From contig NZ_LSAZ01000005.1 of the NCBI RefSeq assembly GCF_001584325.1, positions 33,642-97,641 of the forward strand: a stretch of DNA of 64,000 nt, read 5' to 3'. Below, one piece after another: positions 9,188 through 17,789 of the stretch (positions are counted from its first letter, which is position 1; each line of letters opens with the position of its first letter). This stretch comes from Bacillus nakamurai (GTDB taxonomy: Bacteria > Bacillota > Bacilli > Bacillales > Bacillaceae). The position numbers and the translations under genes are program-made. The notes under the pieces were generated by a model, which was given only the letters and a program-made list of their open reading frames with translations, had not been told where the DNA came from and did not search any database.

Positions 9188-9212
9188 TTTTAAAGAGTGC
9201 GGTGTAAGAAAT

Positions 9213-10076
9213 CTAAGATATCTGCTTGCAGTTCTTTATGATACTCCTCCCGATTAAACCCAATCGGATCTGTGAAGGAGGAAATGCCTCGTTTTGCATA
9301 TGATCGGGAAAGGGGCTGAGGAATGAGAAATGTCCCCCGTTTTTCACAACTTTATGGCGGATTTTATTTTGATCGGAGATTCTTTTTACTACAAACTCAG
9401 CATGAAAAAATGGGGTGATGGTATCCTTTTCTCCTGTCAGCATGAAGATAGGAATATCTACTTTCTGCAATGATCCTTTTTCTCTGAACCATCCGGCCGC
9501 CGGAGCTAAAAGGATGATTGATTGAACACGGTCGTCATGTACAATATGTAACTCGTGAGGCTTTTGATCTGATGATTCATGCGGAAAAGATGCGGGAACT
9601 CCCCCTGCCGCCGCCAGTGCGGTATATCCTCCCATTGAATGGCCGATCAGGCAAATGGCATTTGATTTAATAGATGACGAATAACTGCTCTCCTTTAATA
9701 TCCAGTCTATCACTGTGTGTATGTGCTGAGGGCGGTTCCTTAGATTTTCTTCGGTCCCAGACAACGTATTATCTTCTCGATTATTAAACGGATGTTGAGG
9801 TATGACGGCTATGAATCCATTACGTGCAAGAAACTGAGCGATGGTTCGATAAGCAAACGGTGTGCTTCCGTCACCGTGAGAAATGATCACTAGCGGAAAT
9901 TTTCCATTCGCAAGAGGAGCATCTTTCGCTATTTTTAACTGATAAGGCCCTATTTGTTCTGCTTTTTCTTCAGTGTGTGCAGGATACATCATCATCAGCG
10001 GAATGGCTGTTCTATCATTTTTTATATTCATAAACTGAAAACCCGCAGAGAACTGTTCATTTTTTCTATCTTCCAA
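9213..10076 (-). CDS. Alpha/beta hydrolase (dienelactone hydrolase/PAF-AH-like)
   Basis: A 287-residue alpha/beta-hydrolase without signal peptide. LVIISHGDGSTPFAYR is the oxyanion-hole strand-turn, GHSMGGYTALAAAG carries the nucleophile Ser, TGEKDTITPF the acid region and NGGHFSF the catalytic His. The arrangement resembles predicted dienelactone hydrolases and platelet-activating-factor acetylhydrolase-like esterases, but the substrate cannot be told. The start is TTG 10076, six bases from GGGGGATT. It is a monocistronic gene convergent with the YitT-like gene. Confidence 0.85.
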   Translation of the reverse strand: MEDRKNEQFSAGFQFMNIKNDRTAIPLMMMYPAHTEEKAEQIGPYQLKIAKDAPLANGKFPLVIISHGDGSTPFAYRTIAQFLARNGFIAVIPQHPFNNREDNTLSGTEENLRNRPQHIHTVIDWILKESSYSSSIKSNAICLIGHSMGGYTALAAAGGVPASFPHESSDQKPHELHIVHDDRVQSIILLAPAAGWFREKGSLQKVDIPIFMLTGEKDTITPFFHAEFVVKRISDQNKIRHKVVKNGGHFSFLSPFPDHMQNEAFPPSQIRLGLIGRSIIKNCKQIS

Positions 10077-10278
10077 TTACTTAATCCCCCTTCCCCTCAT
10101 TGAAAACTTTATCACTTATGCTGTTGAATTATACCATCCGTTTGGCCACGCACGCTGATAAGATTTTTTCCAGTTTACAGGTTGTAAGCATGATTTCTCT
10201 GCCATTCTACAAGCTGATAGAAGCTATGATATAATTTACATAAAACCCAATAAAAGATGGGATTTTAGGGGGATCATG

Positions 10279-10965
10279 ATGATTGGAATACTTGCTGGCA
10301 TGGGGCCGAGATCAACCGGTCCATTTATTGATAAAGTTGTAGACAAGTGTCAAACCATTTATGGCGCGGCAAATGACATTGATTATCCGCACATGATGAT
10401 TTATTCATGTCCAACGCCTTTCTATATTGATCAGCCGATTGATCACTCTGAGATGGAAAAAGCAATTATACACGGTATCCGCAAACTTGAACAAACAGGC
10501 GTTGATTTTATTGCGATGCCTTGTAATACCGCCCACATCTATTTTAACCAGTTACAGCAGTCCGCTTCCGTACCTCTATTAAACATGATTGATGAAACAA
10601 TAAAAAAGATCCCTGAGAACTCAAAAAAAATTGCTTTATTGGCTACTGAGCCGACCATGCAGTCTGGAATGTTTCAACATGCTTTTTTGAAACATGGGTT
10701 TGAGTATGTCCACAAGGATCATTGGCAGTCTGATGTGAATCAAATCCTATCCAACATTAAAAAAGGCCACATCCATGAATCCCGTCAATTATGGGAAAGC
10801 TTTTCTTCGGAATTAGCTGAAACAATTGATGCAGCTGTCATTGCTTGTACAGATTTAAATATAGTGACTGATACAGGCCAAAAAAATATAAGCTTCATTG
10901 ATTCTTCCGCTTGTCTCGCTGAGGCTGTTGTATATAAGTATTTATCATTGACGGATCATTGTTAA
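10279..10965 (+). CDS. racX: Aspartate/glutamate racemase family, RacX-like amino acid racemase
   Basis: A 228-residue protein of the Asp/Glu racemase superfamily. The first catalytic Cys lies in AMPCNTAHIYF and the second in AVIACTDLNIV; MIGILAGMGPRSTGPF is the N-terminal signature of the YgeA/RacX group. RacX in B. subtilis makes non-canonical D-amino acids (broad specificity, best with basic residues) that affect peptidoglycan and biofilm. ATG 10279 is six bases from GGGGG; an adjacent ATG at 10276 would be too close. Calling it RacX rather than another YgeA-like racemase is moderately certain. Confidence 0.8.
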   Translation: MIGILAGMGPRSTGPFIDKVVDKCQTIYGAANDIDYPHMMIYSCPTPFYIDQPIDHSEMEKAIIHGIRKLEQTGVDFIAMPCNTAHIYFNQLQQSASVPLLNMIDETIKKIPENSKKIALLATEPTMQSGMFQHAFLKHGFEYVHKDHWQSDVNQILSNIKKGHIHESRQLWESFSSELAETIDAAVIACTDLNIVTDTGQKNISFIDSSACLAEAVVYKYLSLTDHC

Positions 10966-11011
10966 TAGGCATTTCCTAAGAAAATTCAACTTGAAAAGGA
11001 GAGGGGATTTC

Positions 11012-11518
11012 ATGACAAATCCCGCATTACAGCTGTATGACTATCATATCTGGGCAAATAAACAAATCTTCAGTCGGCTCAAGGAGCTTCCGAAGGATGT
11101 GTACCATCAAGAAGTTGAAAGTGTGTTTCCATCGATAGCCGGTGTACTGGCTCATGTGTATCTGTCGGATGTAGGGTGGATTGACGTGTTTTTAGGCAAG
11201 GATACGCTGAGGTCAGCAGAAGAGCGAAAAGAGGAAATCGTCTCCAAGGATATAGAAGAGATGGAAGTGATGTTTTTTGAATTATCTGACTGTTATAAAT
11301 CGTTCCTTCAGCCAGACGAAAATATCAATCAGCCTCTCGTGATCGAACATCCTTCTGGTGATGTGATGAAAACGAGTGTGTCCGACATGGTGCTCCATGT
11401 TGTGAATCACGGGACATATCACCGCGGCAATATAACAGCGATGCTCAGACAGATGGGCTATGCTTCTGTTTCGACAGATTACGGCGTTTATTTATATGTA
11501 AAAACAAAGGAAGAGTAA
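11012..11518 (+). CDS. DinB-family metal-dependent protein
   Basis: A 168-residue four-helix-bundle protein. The metal-binding histidines are visible as H14 or neighbours in YDYHIWANK, H in GVLAHVYLSD and H in LHVVNHGTYHRGNITAMLRQMGY, the DinB/YfiT signature. In Bacilli such proteins include thiol S-transferases using bacillithiol, though the substrate here is unknown. ATG 11012 follows AAAGGAGAGGGG. It lies 46 bases after the racemase gene and could be co-transcribed with it; a terminator follows. Confidence 0.85.
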   Translation: MTNPALQLYDYHIWANKQIFSRLKELPKDVYHQEVESVFPSIAGVLAHVYLSDVGWIDVFLGKDTLRSAEERKEEIVSKDIEEMEVMFFELSDCYKSFLQPDENINQPLVIEHPSGDVMKTSVSDMVLHVVNHGTYHRGNITAMLRQMGYASVSTDYGVYLYVKTKEE

Positions 11519-11519
11519 G

Positions 11520-11553
11520 AAAGACAGTCATCACGACTGTCTTTTTTCTTTTA
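11520..11553 (+). terminator. Terminator after the DinB-family gene
   Basis: AAGACAGTC-ATCAC-GACTGTCTT followed by TTTTCTTTT directly after the stop codon. Confidence 0.85.
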
Positions 11554-11690
11554 TCCGAAGCGGTTTATACACTTTTACATAAACACACAGCGCATTCAGC
11601 AGCAGCAATGCGCTTGTGATGAGAAATACATATTTGATTCCTGCATGGTTTTGTCTCCTTGAAATTTCTCGGCTATTTCAGACACAAAGC
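11531..11690 (-). pseudogene. C-terminal remnant of an MFS-type transporter
   Basis: On the minus strand one frame reads QNHAGIKYVFLITSALLLLN and then NALCVYVKVYKPLRIKEKRQ before a stop at 11531, a typical last transmembrane helix and basic tail of a major facilitator permease. Upstream the similarity vanishes within a few codons and there is no start. Only the last ~45 residues survive, so it is a decayed gene end. Confidence 0.55.
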
Positions 11691-11772
11691 TGATTCAGAA
11701 GACAGCTTCCGGCTTATGATTGAAGATTTTATTGTATCCGTTTCAAAAAAGTAAAAAAGGGAGAGATCATAT

Positions 11773-12513
11773 ATGAAAATAGCTTCAGGCATTGAAACCA
11801 TTGAGTTGGTAATGGATATGATGGGGCAGAAAAGTGTTATCCATCCGGCACTGATATGGGATAACAACGAAGTCCTTTTAGTGGATACGGGAATTCCCGG
11901 CCAACTTGAAGAGATTCGCGAAGCAATGGAAAAGGCCGGGGTGTCTTTTGACAAGCTGACCAAAGTGATTTTGACGCATCAGGACATCGACCACGTCGGC
12001 AGTCTTTCCGGCATCATAAAAGCGGCTGATCATCACATTGAAGTGCTCGCACATGAAGACGACAAGCCTTATATCGAAGGGGACAAGCCGCTGATCAAGA
12101 TGAACCCTGAACGAATGGCGAACATGTTTGAGTCTCTTCCTGAGGAACAGCGTCAGAAAATAAAAGCACTGTTCGATACACCGATTGACGCAAAAGTGGA
12201 CAATATAATCAGCGATGGTGACGTGCTGCCTTACTGCGGAGGAATTACGGTTATCTTTACTCCGGGACACACTCCCGGCCATATCAGTTTGTATCATCAC
12301 CAAAGCAAGACGCTGATTGCAGGGGATGCTCTTGTGGCTGAAAACAGCGTCCTTGCGGGACCTAGTCCGCGTGCAACGATTGATATGGAGATGGCTTTAC
12401 AGTCCATTAAAAAATTCACAGAATTTGATATTGAAACCGTCGTCTGTTATCACGGCGGCGTTGTGAAAGACAATGTCAATCAGCAGCTTTCAGCGTTGAC
12501 TGAGTCATTATAA
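11773..12513 (+). CDS. Metallo-beta-lactamase-fold hydrolase (YflN-like)
   Basis: A 246-residue MBL-fold hydrolase. ILTHQDIDHVGS is the metal-binding HxxxDH motif (with Gln in place of the usual first-position residue), TPGHTPGHISLYH and IAGDAL supply the next ligands, and VCYHGG the last His. It resembles YflN and other small glyoxalase II/lactonase-like Bacillus enzymes. ATG 11773 follows AAAGGGAGAGATC. It stands alone with its own terminator. The substrate is unknown. Confidence 0.85.
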   Translation: MKIASGIETIELVMDMMGQKSVIHPALIWDNNEVLLVDTGIPGQLEEIREAMEKAGVSFDKLTKVILTHQDIDHVGSLSGIIKAADHHIEVLAHEDDKPYIEGDKPLIKMNPERMANMFESLPEEQRQKIKALFDTPIDAKVDNIISDGDVLPYCGGITVIFTPGHTPGHISLYHHQSKTLIAGDALVAENSVLAGPSPRATIDMEMALQSIKKFTEFDIETVVCYHGGVVKDNVNQQLSALTESL

Positions 12514-12515
12514 GA

Positions 12516-12556
12516 GCAAAAAAAGCTAAATCATATGAGTGATTTGGCTTTTTTTC
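12516..12556 (+). terminator. Terminator between convergent genes
   Basis: AAAAAAAGC-TAAATCA-TATG-AGTGATTTG-GCTTTTTTT forms a stem with A-run on one side and T-run on the other, so it can act for both convergent transcripts. Confidence 0.8.
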
Positions 12557-12562
12557 ATGTTT

Positions 12563-13225
12563 TTAAGACATCTCTTGCAGACGCTTTAAACTGTTTTTCC
12601 AATTTGCTTCAATGGCTTCTAAGGCAGCGGCAGCATCTTGTTTTTCGATCGCGCTGATAATGTCTGCGTGTTCATTATACGATCTGGTCAATGCATCATC
12701 TTCGCTGAAATAACGGATTTCCATTCTTTGTATTTTGACTTTCAGGCTCACAAGCAGTTTGTGAAGCTCAGGGTTGTCCGCCAGCAGGATGATGTGATGA
12801 TGAAATGCGTTGTCTGCTTCGAGAATGGCCATTTTATCGCCATCTTTCATCGTTTGAAGCAGATTTTCATTAAGCTGCTTCAGTTCCTGAATCACGTCGG
12901 GGGTCATATGCGGGAGGGACTTTTGCAAAGCAAGTTTTTCGAGTGTCCAGACAATGGAATAGAAGTTTTCCGCTTCTTTTAATTCAATTGGAGCCACCAG
13001 TGTCCATCTGTTTGCTTTTGTTATGACCAATCCGTCATCTTCCAATCTCAATAACGCTTCCCGTATCGGAGTGCGGCTGATTCCCAATGTTTCCGATAGC
13101 TCCTTGTCCTTTAATTTTGTTTCCGGCATGAGCTTTCCCGTGATGATCCAGTTTCTGAGCGTATGATACACTTCGTCCCGCATGATGGTTCTTTTTAATA
13201 CAGGTTCCTTTTTCTGATTATTCAA
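12563..13225 (-). CDS. GntR/FadR-family (FCD domain) transcriptional regulator
   Basis: A 220-residue repressor-type protein. Residues ~10-75 form the winged helix with LSETLGISRTPIREALLRLE as recognition region. The C-terminal FCD domain (about 85-210) has the Asp and three His expected to hold a metal: DNAFHHHII, and YNEHADIISAI. Family members sense carboxylic acids or sugar acids. The TTG start at 13225 follows GAGGTG. An 8+5+8 inverted repeat, 19 bases upstream, is a likely autoregulatory operator. Target genes are unclear; it lies downstream of levB in the same direction but has its own upstream region. Confidence 0.85.
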   Translation of the reverse strand: MNNQKKEPVLKRTIMRDEVYHTLRNWIITGKLMPETKLKDKELSETLGISRTPIREALLRLEDDGLVITKANRWTLVAPIELKEAENFYSIVWTLEKLALQKSLPHMTPDVIQELKQLNENLLQTMKDGDKMAILEADNAFHHHIILLADNPELHKLLVSLKVKIQRMEIRYFSEDDALTRSYNEHADIISAIEKQDAAAALEAIEANWKNSLKRLQEMS

Positions 13226-13243
13226 TTGAACACCTCATGAATC

Positions 13244-13264
13244 GTAATATACTTCATATATTAC
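13244..13264 (-). promoter_or_regulatory. Inverted repeat, probable GntR-regulator operator
   Basis: Perfect 8-base arms GTAATATA and TATATTAC around CTTCA. Size and symmetry suit a FadR/VanR-type dimer, and the position just upstream of the regulator suggests autoregulation. Confidence 0.55.
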
Positions 13265-13313
13265 TTGCATTTTACCACAATCCAAAGGCAGTTAAGAAAT
13301 GAAGAGGTGATGT

Positions 13314-14858
13314 CTAAGAATGAATCGAACCTAAGTGTTTCACCTCAATATTCTGAAACTCGGCGGAGCCGCCTTCAGAAAAGAGAGTGATTCCTTGATC
13401 CTCGGATTTCGGAAAGACTTCATTTGTGAAAACGGTTTTTCCATCGTCCATAAAGACTTCAATGCTTGTTTTGTCCGCGAGAATCTTCAAATGAACGTGT
13501 TGCTTGCTGCCATCAAAGGGAGCTTTGCTTTCGGTGTATGCCTCGCTTTTGTCGGGCTGATTTATAAACGACCTGTTGACATAAGCATAGCCGTCTTCTG
13601 CTGAAATACCGACGTCAATATGCCGCTTTTGGTCTGATGATTCTCTGAGTCTTACGCCCGCGTTTTTGATATCTGACCAAACCATATCCATCTCCAGCTG
13701 ATACGTGGCGCCCTTGATGGGCAATGTTTCAGAGCCATTGACCTTCATGTCTTTTATTTTGTCAGTAGAAGAGGTTAATTGACTCAATGTTTCAACAGGC
13801 TCTGAGATGAGGCTGTATGAGCCGCCGTCCTGATGCTGAAGACGGATTTCACGTACGATCGAGTCTGTGCCGTTAAAGCCGCTCTGTAATGTCGGTGTTT
13901 CATTGGGATAATCCCAATTGTTCATCCATGCCAGCGCATACCGCTTTGTCAATGGATCTGTACTTTTGCCGTCTTCGAATGTGACGCCGCCGTACCAATC
14001 AAAGCCGTAATCCAGCCATTGCGGTTCGGATTGATCGGCAGAAAATTCTTTTCCGTCAAAGTTTCCGGTCCAATAGGCGTACGTATTCGGTTTGCCCTGC
14101 GGCTTGCCGTTTGCGCTCGCACCAAGAATCCACTTGTACGTCCCGTCATCAGCCCGCATCATATAAAGGTCGGGACATTCAACAATACCGATCTCACGGG
14201 TAACAAAGCCGCCTGAATACTGCCAATCCTTTAAATTGGGAGATTCGTAGAAGCCGATCTTTTCTCCTTCAGCCATGGCCATCACCCATTTTCCGTCCTG
14301 TTCATCCCAAATGACTTTCGGGTCCCGGAAATCCTTTGTGCCCGGATTTTTCATAATTGGCTGGTCACTATAGGATGTAAATGTTTTCCCTTTATCCGTG
14401 CTGTACCATAAATATTGCTCCTGATTTTTGGTTTTGGCGGAGGGCTGCGTCACAATGGCCACAAGCGCGTTTTTGCCGAAGCCTGCCGTGTTGTCTTTAT
14501 CAATGACAACGGAACCGGACCAGATGTCGCCGTTCGGATTTGTATACTTTGGAATGGCTGTGCCTTCGTCTGTCCAGTGCACCAAGTCCTCTGATACGGC
14601 GTGCCGCCATTCTGTGCCGTTGCCGTCCGGATAATCATGATTATAAAGATAGTAGTAATGATATTTTCCCTCAAAAAAAATCGGTTTTTGGGGATCGTTT
14701 TTCCATTTGTCCGGGGTTGTAAAATGAAACGCCGCCCGGTCGTCCGTCTCTTGCGTTGGTTTTGTTTTTGAAGAGTGGTTGCCTTTATCCGGCAGTAAGC
14801 CGACAAACAAGAATGCTCCCAAAAACACCAGTGCTGTAATGGACCATTTTCGTGCCAT
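13314..14858 (-). CDS. levB: LevB, endolevanase (GH32)
   Basis: A 514-residue secreted or membrane-tethered GH32 enzyme. An N-terminal hydrophobic segment (ALVFLGAFLFVGLLP) serves as signal or anchor. The WKNDPQKPIF nucleophile Asp motif, FRDPKVIWD transition-state Asp motif and IVECPDLY acid/base Glu motif line the five-blade propeller; a beta-sandwich follows from about residue 370. It cuts levan internally and releases short levan oligosaccharides, complementing the levansucrase encoded directly upstream. A terminator-like hairpin between the two genes implies reduced levB expression by partial readthrough from the sacB promoter. Start ATG 14858 follows GGTGAATG. Confidence 0.95.
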   Translation of the reverse strand: MARKWSITALVFLGAFLFVGLLPDKGNHSSKTKPTQETDDRAAFHFTTPDKWKNDPQKPIFFEGKYHYYYLYNHDYPDGNGTEWRHAVSEDLVHWTDEGTAIPKYTNPNGDIWSGSVVIDKDNTAGFGKNALVAIVTQPSAKTKNQEQYLWYSTDKGKTFTSYSDQPIMKNPGTKDFRDPKVIWDEQDGKWVMAMAEGEKIGFYESPNLKDWQYSGGFVTREIGIVECPDLYMMRADDGTYKWILGASANGKPQGKPNTYAYWTGNFDGKEFSADQSEPQWLDYGFDWYGGVTFEDGKSTDPLTKRYALAWMNNWDYPNETPTLQSGFNGTDSIVREIRLQHQDGGSYSLISEPVETLSQLTSSTDKIKDMKVNGSETLPIKGATYQLEMDMVWSDIKNAGVRLRESSDQKRHIDVGISAEDGYAYVNRSFINQPDKSEAYTESKAPFDGSKQHVHLKILADKTSIEVFMDDGKTVFTNEVFPKSEDQGITLFSEGGSAEFQNIEVKHLGSIHS

Positions 14859-14885
14859 TAATCATTCACCGCCGATTTCGTTGAG

Positions 14886-14934
14886 AAATAAAAGAAAATG
14901 CCAATGGAGTATCGGCATTTTCTTTTTTCTTTTA
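14886..14934 (-). terminator. Hairpin between sacB and levB
   Basis: On the minus strand GAAAATGCC-GATACTCCATT-GGCATTTTC with flanking A/T runs follows the sacB stop. It probably limits readthrough into levB. Confidence 0.75.
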
Positions 14935-16353
14935 TTAGTTGACCGTCAGTTGTCCTTGTTCAAGAATGCTGTTTTTCACAACGGATGTTTTCTTTCCTTT
15001 AATGTTCAGTAAGAAGCTTGGGGCAAACGTTGCCTGCTTGTCTGCAAAAAAGCCTCTGTTTGTCATGTAGCTTGTGATGACGACATTATTTTCTTTTGCT
15101 TGAGGTACTGCAAAGTGAGAGTAAGTAAAGGTCACGTCATTAGGATCCAGATCCATTTTCAGCACAAGGCCTGTTTTGTTCAGCGGTTTGTATGGACCAG
15201 TTAAGGAATTCGATACATAACCGAGCATATAAATGTCGTTAGATGTAATGCCGTCGATCGTCATTTTTGATCCTCGTGAATCAGTGAACAAATACCATTT
15301 TCCGTTCATTTTGAAGACATTCGCGCGTTCGATTTCATCTGTTACCGTATTAGAAGTAATCAGCGGCTTCATCACTTTTTTCAGTGTGTAGTCGTCGTTT
15401 AATTCAACGATGCCGAGTGCGCCGTTCGCTAATTCCGCATCACGTTTTTTAGCGCTTTGCTGAAGCTTCTGACTTTCCTTGCGGAAGAAGCTTGTACTGC
15501 CGCCATAGTATGCTTTGTTAAATAAAGATTCCTCGCCTTGGTATCCGTCTTCTGTTCCCGTGTTTGATTCGAATACAAGATATTTGCGGCCTTTATCTTC
15601 AACGTAATGAGGGTCTCTCAGCGTATGGTTGTCGCCTGATGTGTAATTGCCTTCATCGATAAACTGTTGGACGTTCTGATATAATTTTCCGTCGCCGTCA
15701 AAAATCGTTTTATAATCTTCTACTCCGTTGATGGTGAGAGAGGTATCCGATTTTGATACATTTACCTGTGCTGTCGTCAATGTTTGTTTTCCGTAATGTT
15801 TACCTGAGAAGTTGGTGTAGAACAAACGGATTTTTCCGTCGGATGTAAATGTTGCTGAGCCTGACCATTCTTGCGTCTGATCTTTTAGGATGGAGTCATT
15901 GGCATCGAACTTATCGCTGTCTTTAAAGACACGGCCCGCGTTTTTCCAGCCGTCAATCGAATTGTCGCCGACTTTTTGATAAAACATGTAGATCGATGTA
16001 TCATCTGCGTCTTTCGGATTTCCGGCCAGAGCAAACACGATGTGGTAGCCGTTGTAATCAGCGACTGTTCCGTCAGCGTTTTGCAGCGGCCAGCTGTCCC
16101 AGACATCCAGACCTTTTGCGGAAGAAATATTTTTAATCGTTGATTGATCAAATTGAGGCACTTGATATTTTTCGCTTTTTTGCTGTTCAGGGATTTGCAG
16201 CATATCATGGCGCGTAATATGGGAGATGCCGTACGTTTCTTTGTGTGCTTTTTGGTCATTTTCTTTCGCGAACGCTTGGGAAGCGCCTCCTGCCAGCAAG
16301 GCAGTCGTAAAGGTCAGTATTGTTGCTTGTTTCACAATCTTTTTCATGTTCAT
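14935..16353 (-). CDS. sacB: SacB, levansucrase (GH68)
   Basis: A 472-residue secreted enzyme that transfers fructosyl units from sucrose to make levan. The signal peptide ends at about ASQAFA-KEN. Catalytic residues are the nucleophile Asp in GLDVWDSWPLQ (~86), the Asp of TLRDPHYVED (~247) and the Glu of TDEIERANVF (~342). Sequence closely resembles B. amyloliquefaciens levansucrase as I recall it. ATG 16353 keeps the usual MNxKK start with AAAAGGAGAC nine bases upstream; a second ATG two codons later is also possible. The leader holds a SacY/SacT-type antiterminator, so expression should be induced by sucrose. Confidence 0.97.
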   Translation of the reverse strand: MNMKKIVKQATILTFTTALLAGGASQAFAKENDQKAHKETYGISHITRHDMLQIPEQQKSEKYQVPQFDQSTIKNISSAKGLDVWDSWPLQNADGTVADYNGYHIVFALAGNPKDADDTSIYMFYQKVGDNSIDGWKNAGRVFKDSDKFDANDSILKDQTQEWSGSATFTSDGKIRLFYTNFSGKHYGKQTLTTAQVNVSKSDTSLTINGVEDYKTIFDGDGKLYQNVQQFIDEGNYTSGDNHTLRDPHYVEDKGRKYLVFESNTGTEDGYQGEESLFNKAYYGGSTSFFRKESQKLQQSAKKRDAELANGALGIVELNDDYTLKKVMKPLITSNTVTDEIERANVFKMNGKWYLFTDSRGSKMTIDGITSNDIYMLGYVSNSLTGPYKPLNKTGLVLKMDLDPNDVTFTYSHFAVPQAKENNVVITSYMTNRGFFADKQATFAPSFLLNIKGKKTSVVKNSILEQGQLTVN

Positions 16354-16425
16354 CCTTCATGTCTCCTTTTTATGTACTGTTTTGTTTGTTGTGTCCTCCT
16401 GCTTTGATAGAGACAGGTCAGCTAC

Positions 16426-16500
16426 GAAAAAAAGACCTAAAATATGTAAGGGGTGACGCCAAAGAATACACTTTGCCCTTAACACATTTTAGGTCTTGCC
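16426..16500 (-). promoter_or_regulatory. sacB leader: RAT antiterminator and terminator (SacY/SacT control)
   Basis: On the minus strand AAGACCTAAAATGTGTTAAG starts the stem and CTTACATATTTTAGGTCTT closes it, followed by a long T run. The left arm overlaps the ribonucleic antiterminator sequence bound by BglG-type proteins SacY/SacT. The arrangement closely matches the sacR leader of B. subtilis. Confidence 0.9.
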
Positions 16501-16543
16501 TGCTTAATCAGTAACAATCCTGCATTATTTGCTTTTCGAACTC

Positions 16544-16572
16544 ATTCTATTCGACTCTGATTCGGATGACAA
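16544..16572 (-). promoter_or_regulatory. sacB SigA promoter
   Basis: On the minus strand TTGTCA (16572-16567), 17 bases, then TAGAAT (16549-16544); equivalent to the constitutive sacB promoter of B. subtilis just before the leader. Confidence 0.8.
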
Positions 16573-16664
16573 CTGGTCTATTTACCCCTTTTGAATTGAT
16601 AGAAAATGAAAAAAGCCCTTGTAATATATGGGTCTATGAGACTAATCGGTTTTGATTGCTCAAC

Positions 16665-16690
16665 AAAAACCTCTCTTAAACAAGAGAGGT
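16665..16690 (-). terminator. Terminator of the EamA-family gene
   Basis: ACCTCTCTT-GTTT-AAGAGAGGT with T-rich tail on the minus strand; the stem begins at the TGA stop codon of the upstream gene. Confidence 0.8.
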
Positions 16691-17601
16691 CATTTTTGCT
16701 TTTTTATGGATAATAAAGCGATTGTTCCTAAAATCAGCAGCGTCCCAAGCCATTCTGATAATCCAAAGGGCACATGCAGCCATATGACCGCTAAAAAGGC
16801 TGCGGACAGGGGCTCTGCACAGGCGAGCAGGCTGGTTTCAGAGGCGCTCAAATATTTCAGGCTTTCCAGATAGCAATAGAAAGCAATGAGTGTTCCGAAA
16901 ATGATGATAAACACAATGGCTGCATAAGCGGACAGCGACCATTGTCCTTCGAAATCCCATGGCTGGCGGACAAAGCTGAGCGCGATTCCGCCGATCAGCA
17001 TGCCCCAACCCACAACGATAGCCGATCCCCATTTCTTCAGAAGCTGGTGAGGCTGCAATGTATAAAACGCCAGTGCAAATGCCGAGCTGATTCCCCAAAA
17101 GATCGCCCAGCCGGACATGGACAGGCTGCGGACATTTCCGTGTGTCACAAGGATAAATGTGCCTAAAACTGCCAGGAAGACAGCGAGCAGCTCTTTTCCT
17201 GAAGGAAGCCTTTTCGAACGAAGCGCTAAAAAACAAGTAATAATGGCAGGCCCTAAATATTGAAGGACGGTAGCTGTGGCTGCATTGCCATGCTGAATAG
17301 CCGCAAAATAGGTGTATTGAACGCCTAACATACCGAAAATACCGAATAAGAGAAGGGAAAATCCGTCTCGTTTGTTTTTCCAGACAGCCCAGATACGCTG
17401 CTTTTCTTTTCGGTAAGCAATTCCCAGCAATAGTAAGCCTGACATCAATAAGCGCACTGAGGTTAACCACTCTGTGTTAAAATGCCGGTGCTGAAATAGA
17501 TACTGGGCGACCGTTCCCGATACGCCCCATAATATAGCGCCGGTAAGAACCAGCACAATTCCCGTTGTTCGTGAGTAAGAAATCGCTGCGTTTTTTTCCA
17601 A
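16690..17601 (-). CDS. EamA (DMT-superfamily) exporter
   Basis: A 303-residue inner-membrane protein with ten hydrophobic segments arranged as two EamA repeats (about residues 12-145 and 160-295). ILWGVSGTVAQYLF and QYLGPAIITCFLAL, CAEPLSAAFLAVIWL are typical of drug/metabolite transporters that export amino acids or small metabolites. The TTG start at 17601 is six bases from GGGGGAC. A perfect 19-bp palindrome lies 68 bases upstream, so it is probably controlled by a small-molecule-responsive repressor not in this neighbourhood. Substrate unknown. Confidence 0.87.
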   Translation of the reverse strand: MEKNAAISYSRTTGIVLVLTGAILWGVSGTVAQYLFQHRHFNTEWLTSVRLLMSGLLLLGIAYRKEKQRIWAVWKNKRDGFSLLLFGIFGMLGVQYTYFAAIQHGNAATATVLQYLGPAIITCFLALRSKRLPSGKELLAVFLAVLGTFILVTHGNVRSLSMSGWAIFWGISSAFALAFYTLQPHQLLKKWGSAIVVGWGMLIGGIALSFVRQPWDFEGQWSLSAYAAIVFIIIFGTLIAFYCYLESLKYLSASETSLLACAEPLSAAFLAVIWLHVPFGLSEWLGTLLILGTIALLSIKKQK

Positions 17602-17668
17602 TATAAAGTCCCCCGTATATCATGCTGCGAATGCTGTATTTACAGATTCTGAAAATTCGTCCTTCCGT

Positions 17669-17687
17669 GTGATATATTATATATCAC
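17669..17687. promoter_or_regulatory. Perfect palindromic operator upstream of the EamA exporter
   Basis: GTGATATATTATATATCAC is a perfect inverted repeat of nine-base arms around one T. It lies 68-86 bases before the exporter start, with the other side about 100 bases from the VOC gene, and could serve either gene. It looks like a GntR-type (YtrA/FadR-like) or MarR-type site. Confidence 0.6.
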
Positions 17688-17789
17688 ATTTCATATGCAG
17701 TCAAAATGATTTTGAGCTTCAGCTCCTTATTGACTCTGACGCTGCGTTATAGTCTACGCATGATTCATCTTCAGAAAGGAGTGTAGCAT

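Noticed and set aside
14935..16353. sacB as a cloning counter-selection marker from a vector
   Set aside because: It has its native leader, promoter and levB partner, and sequence drift from the usual marker; no vector sequence is present.
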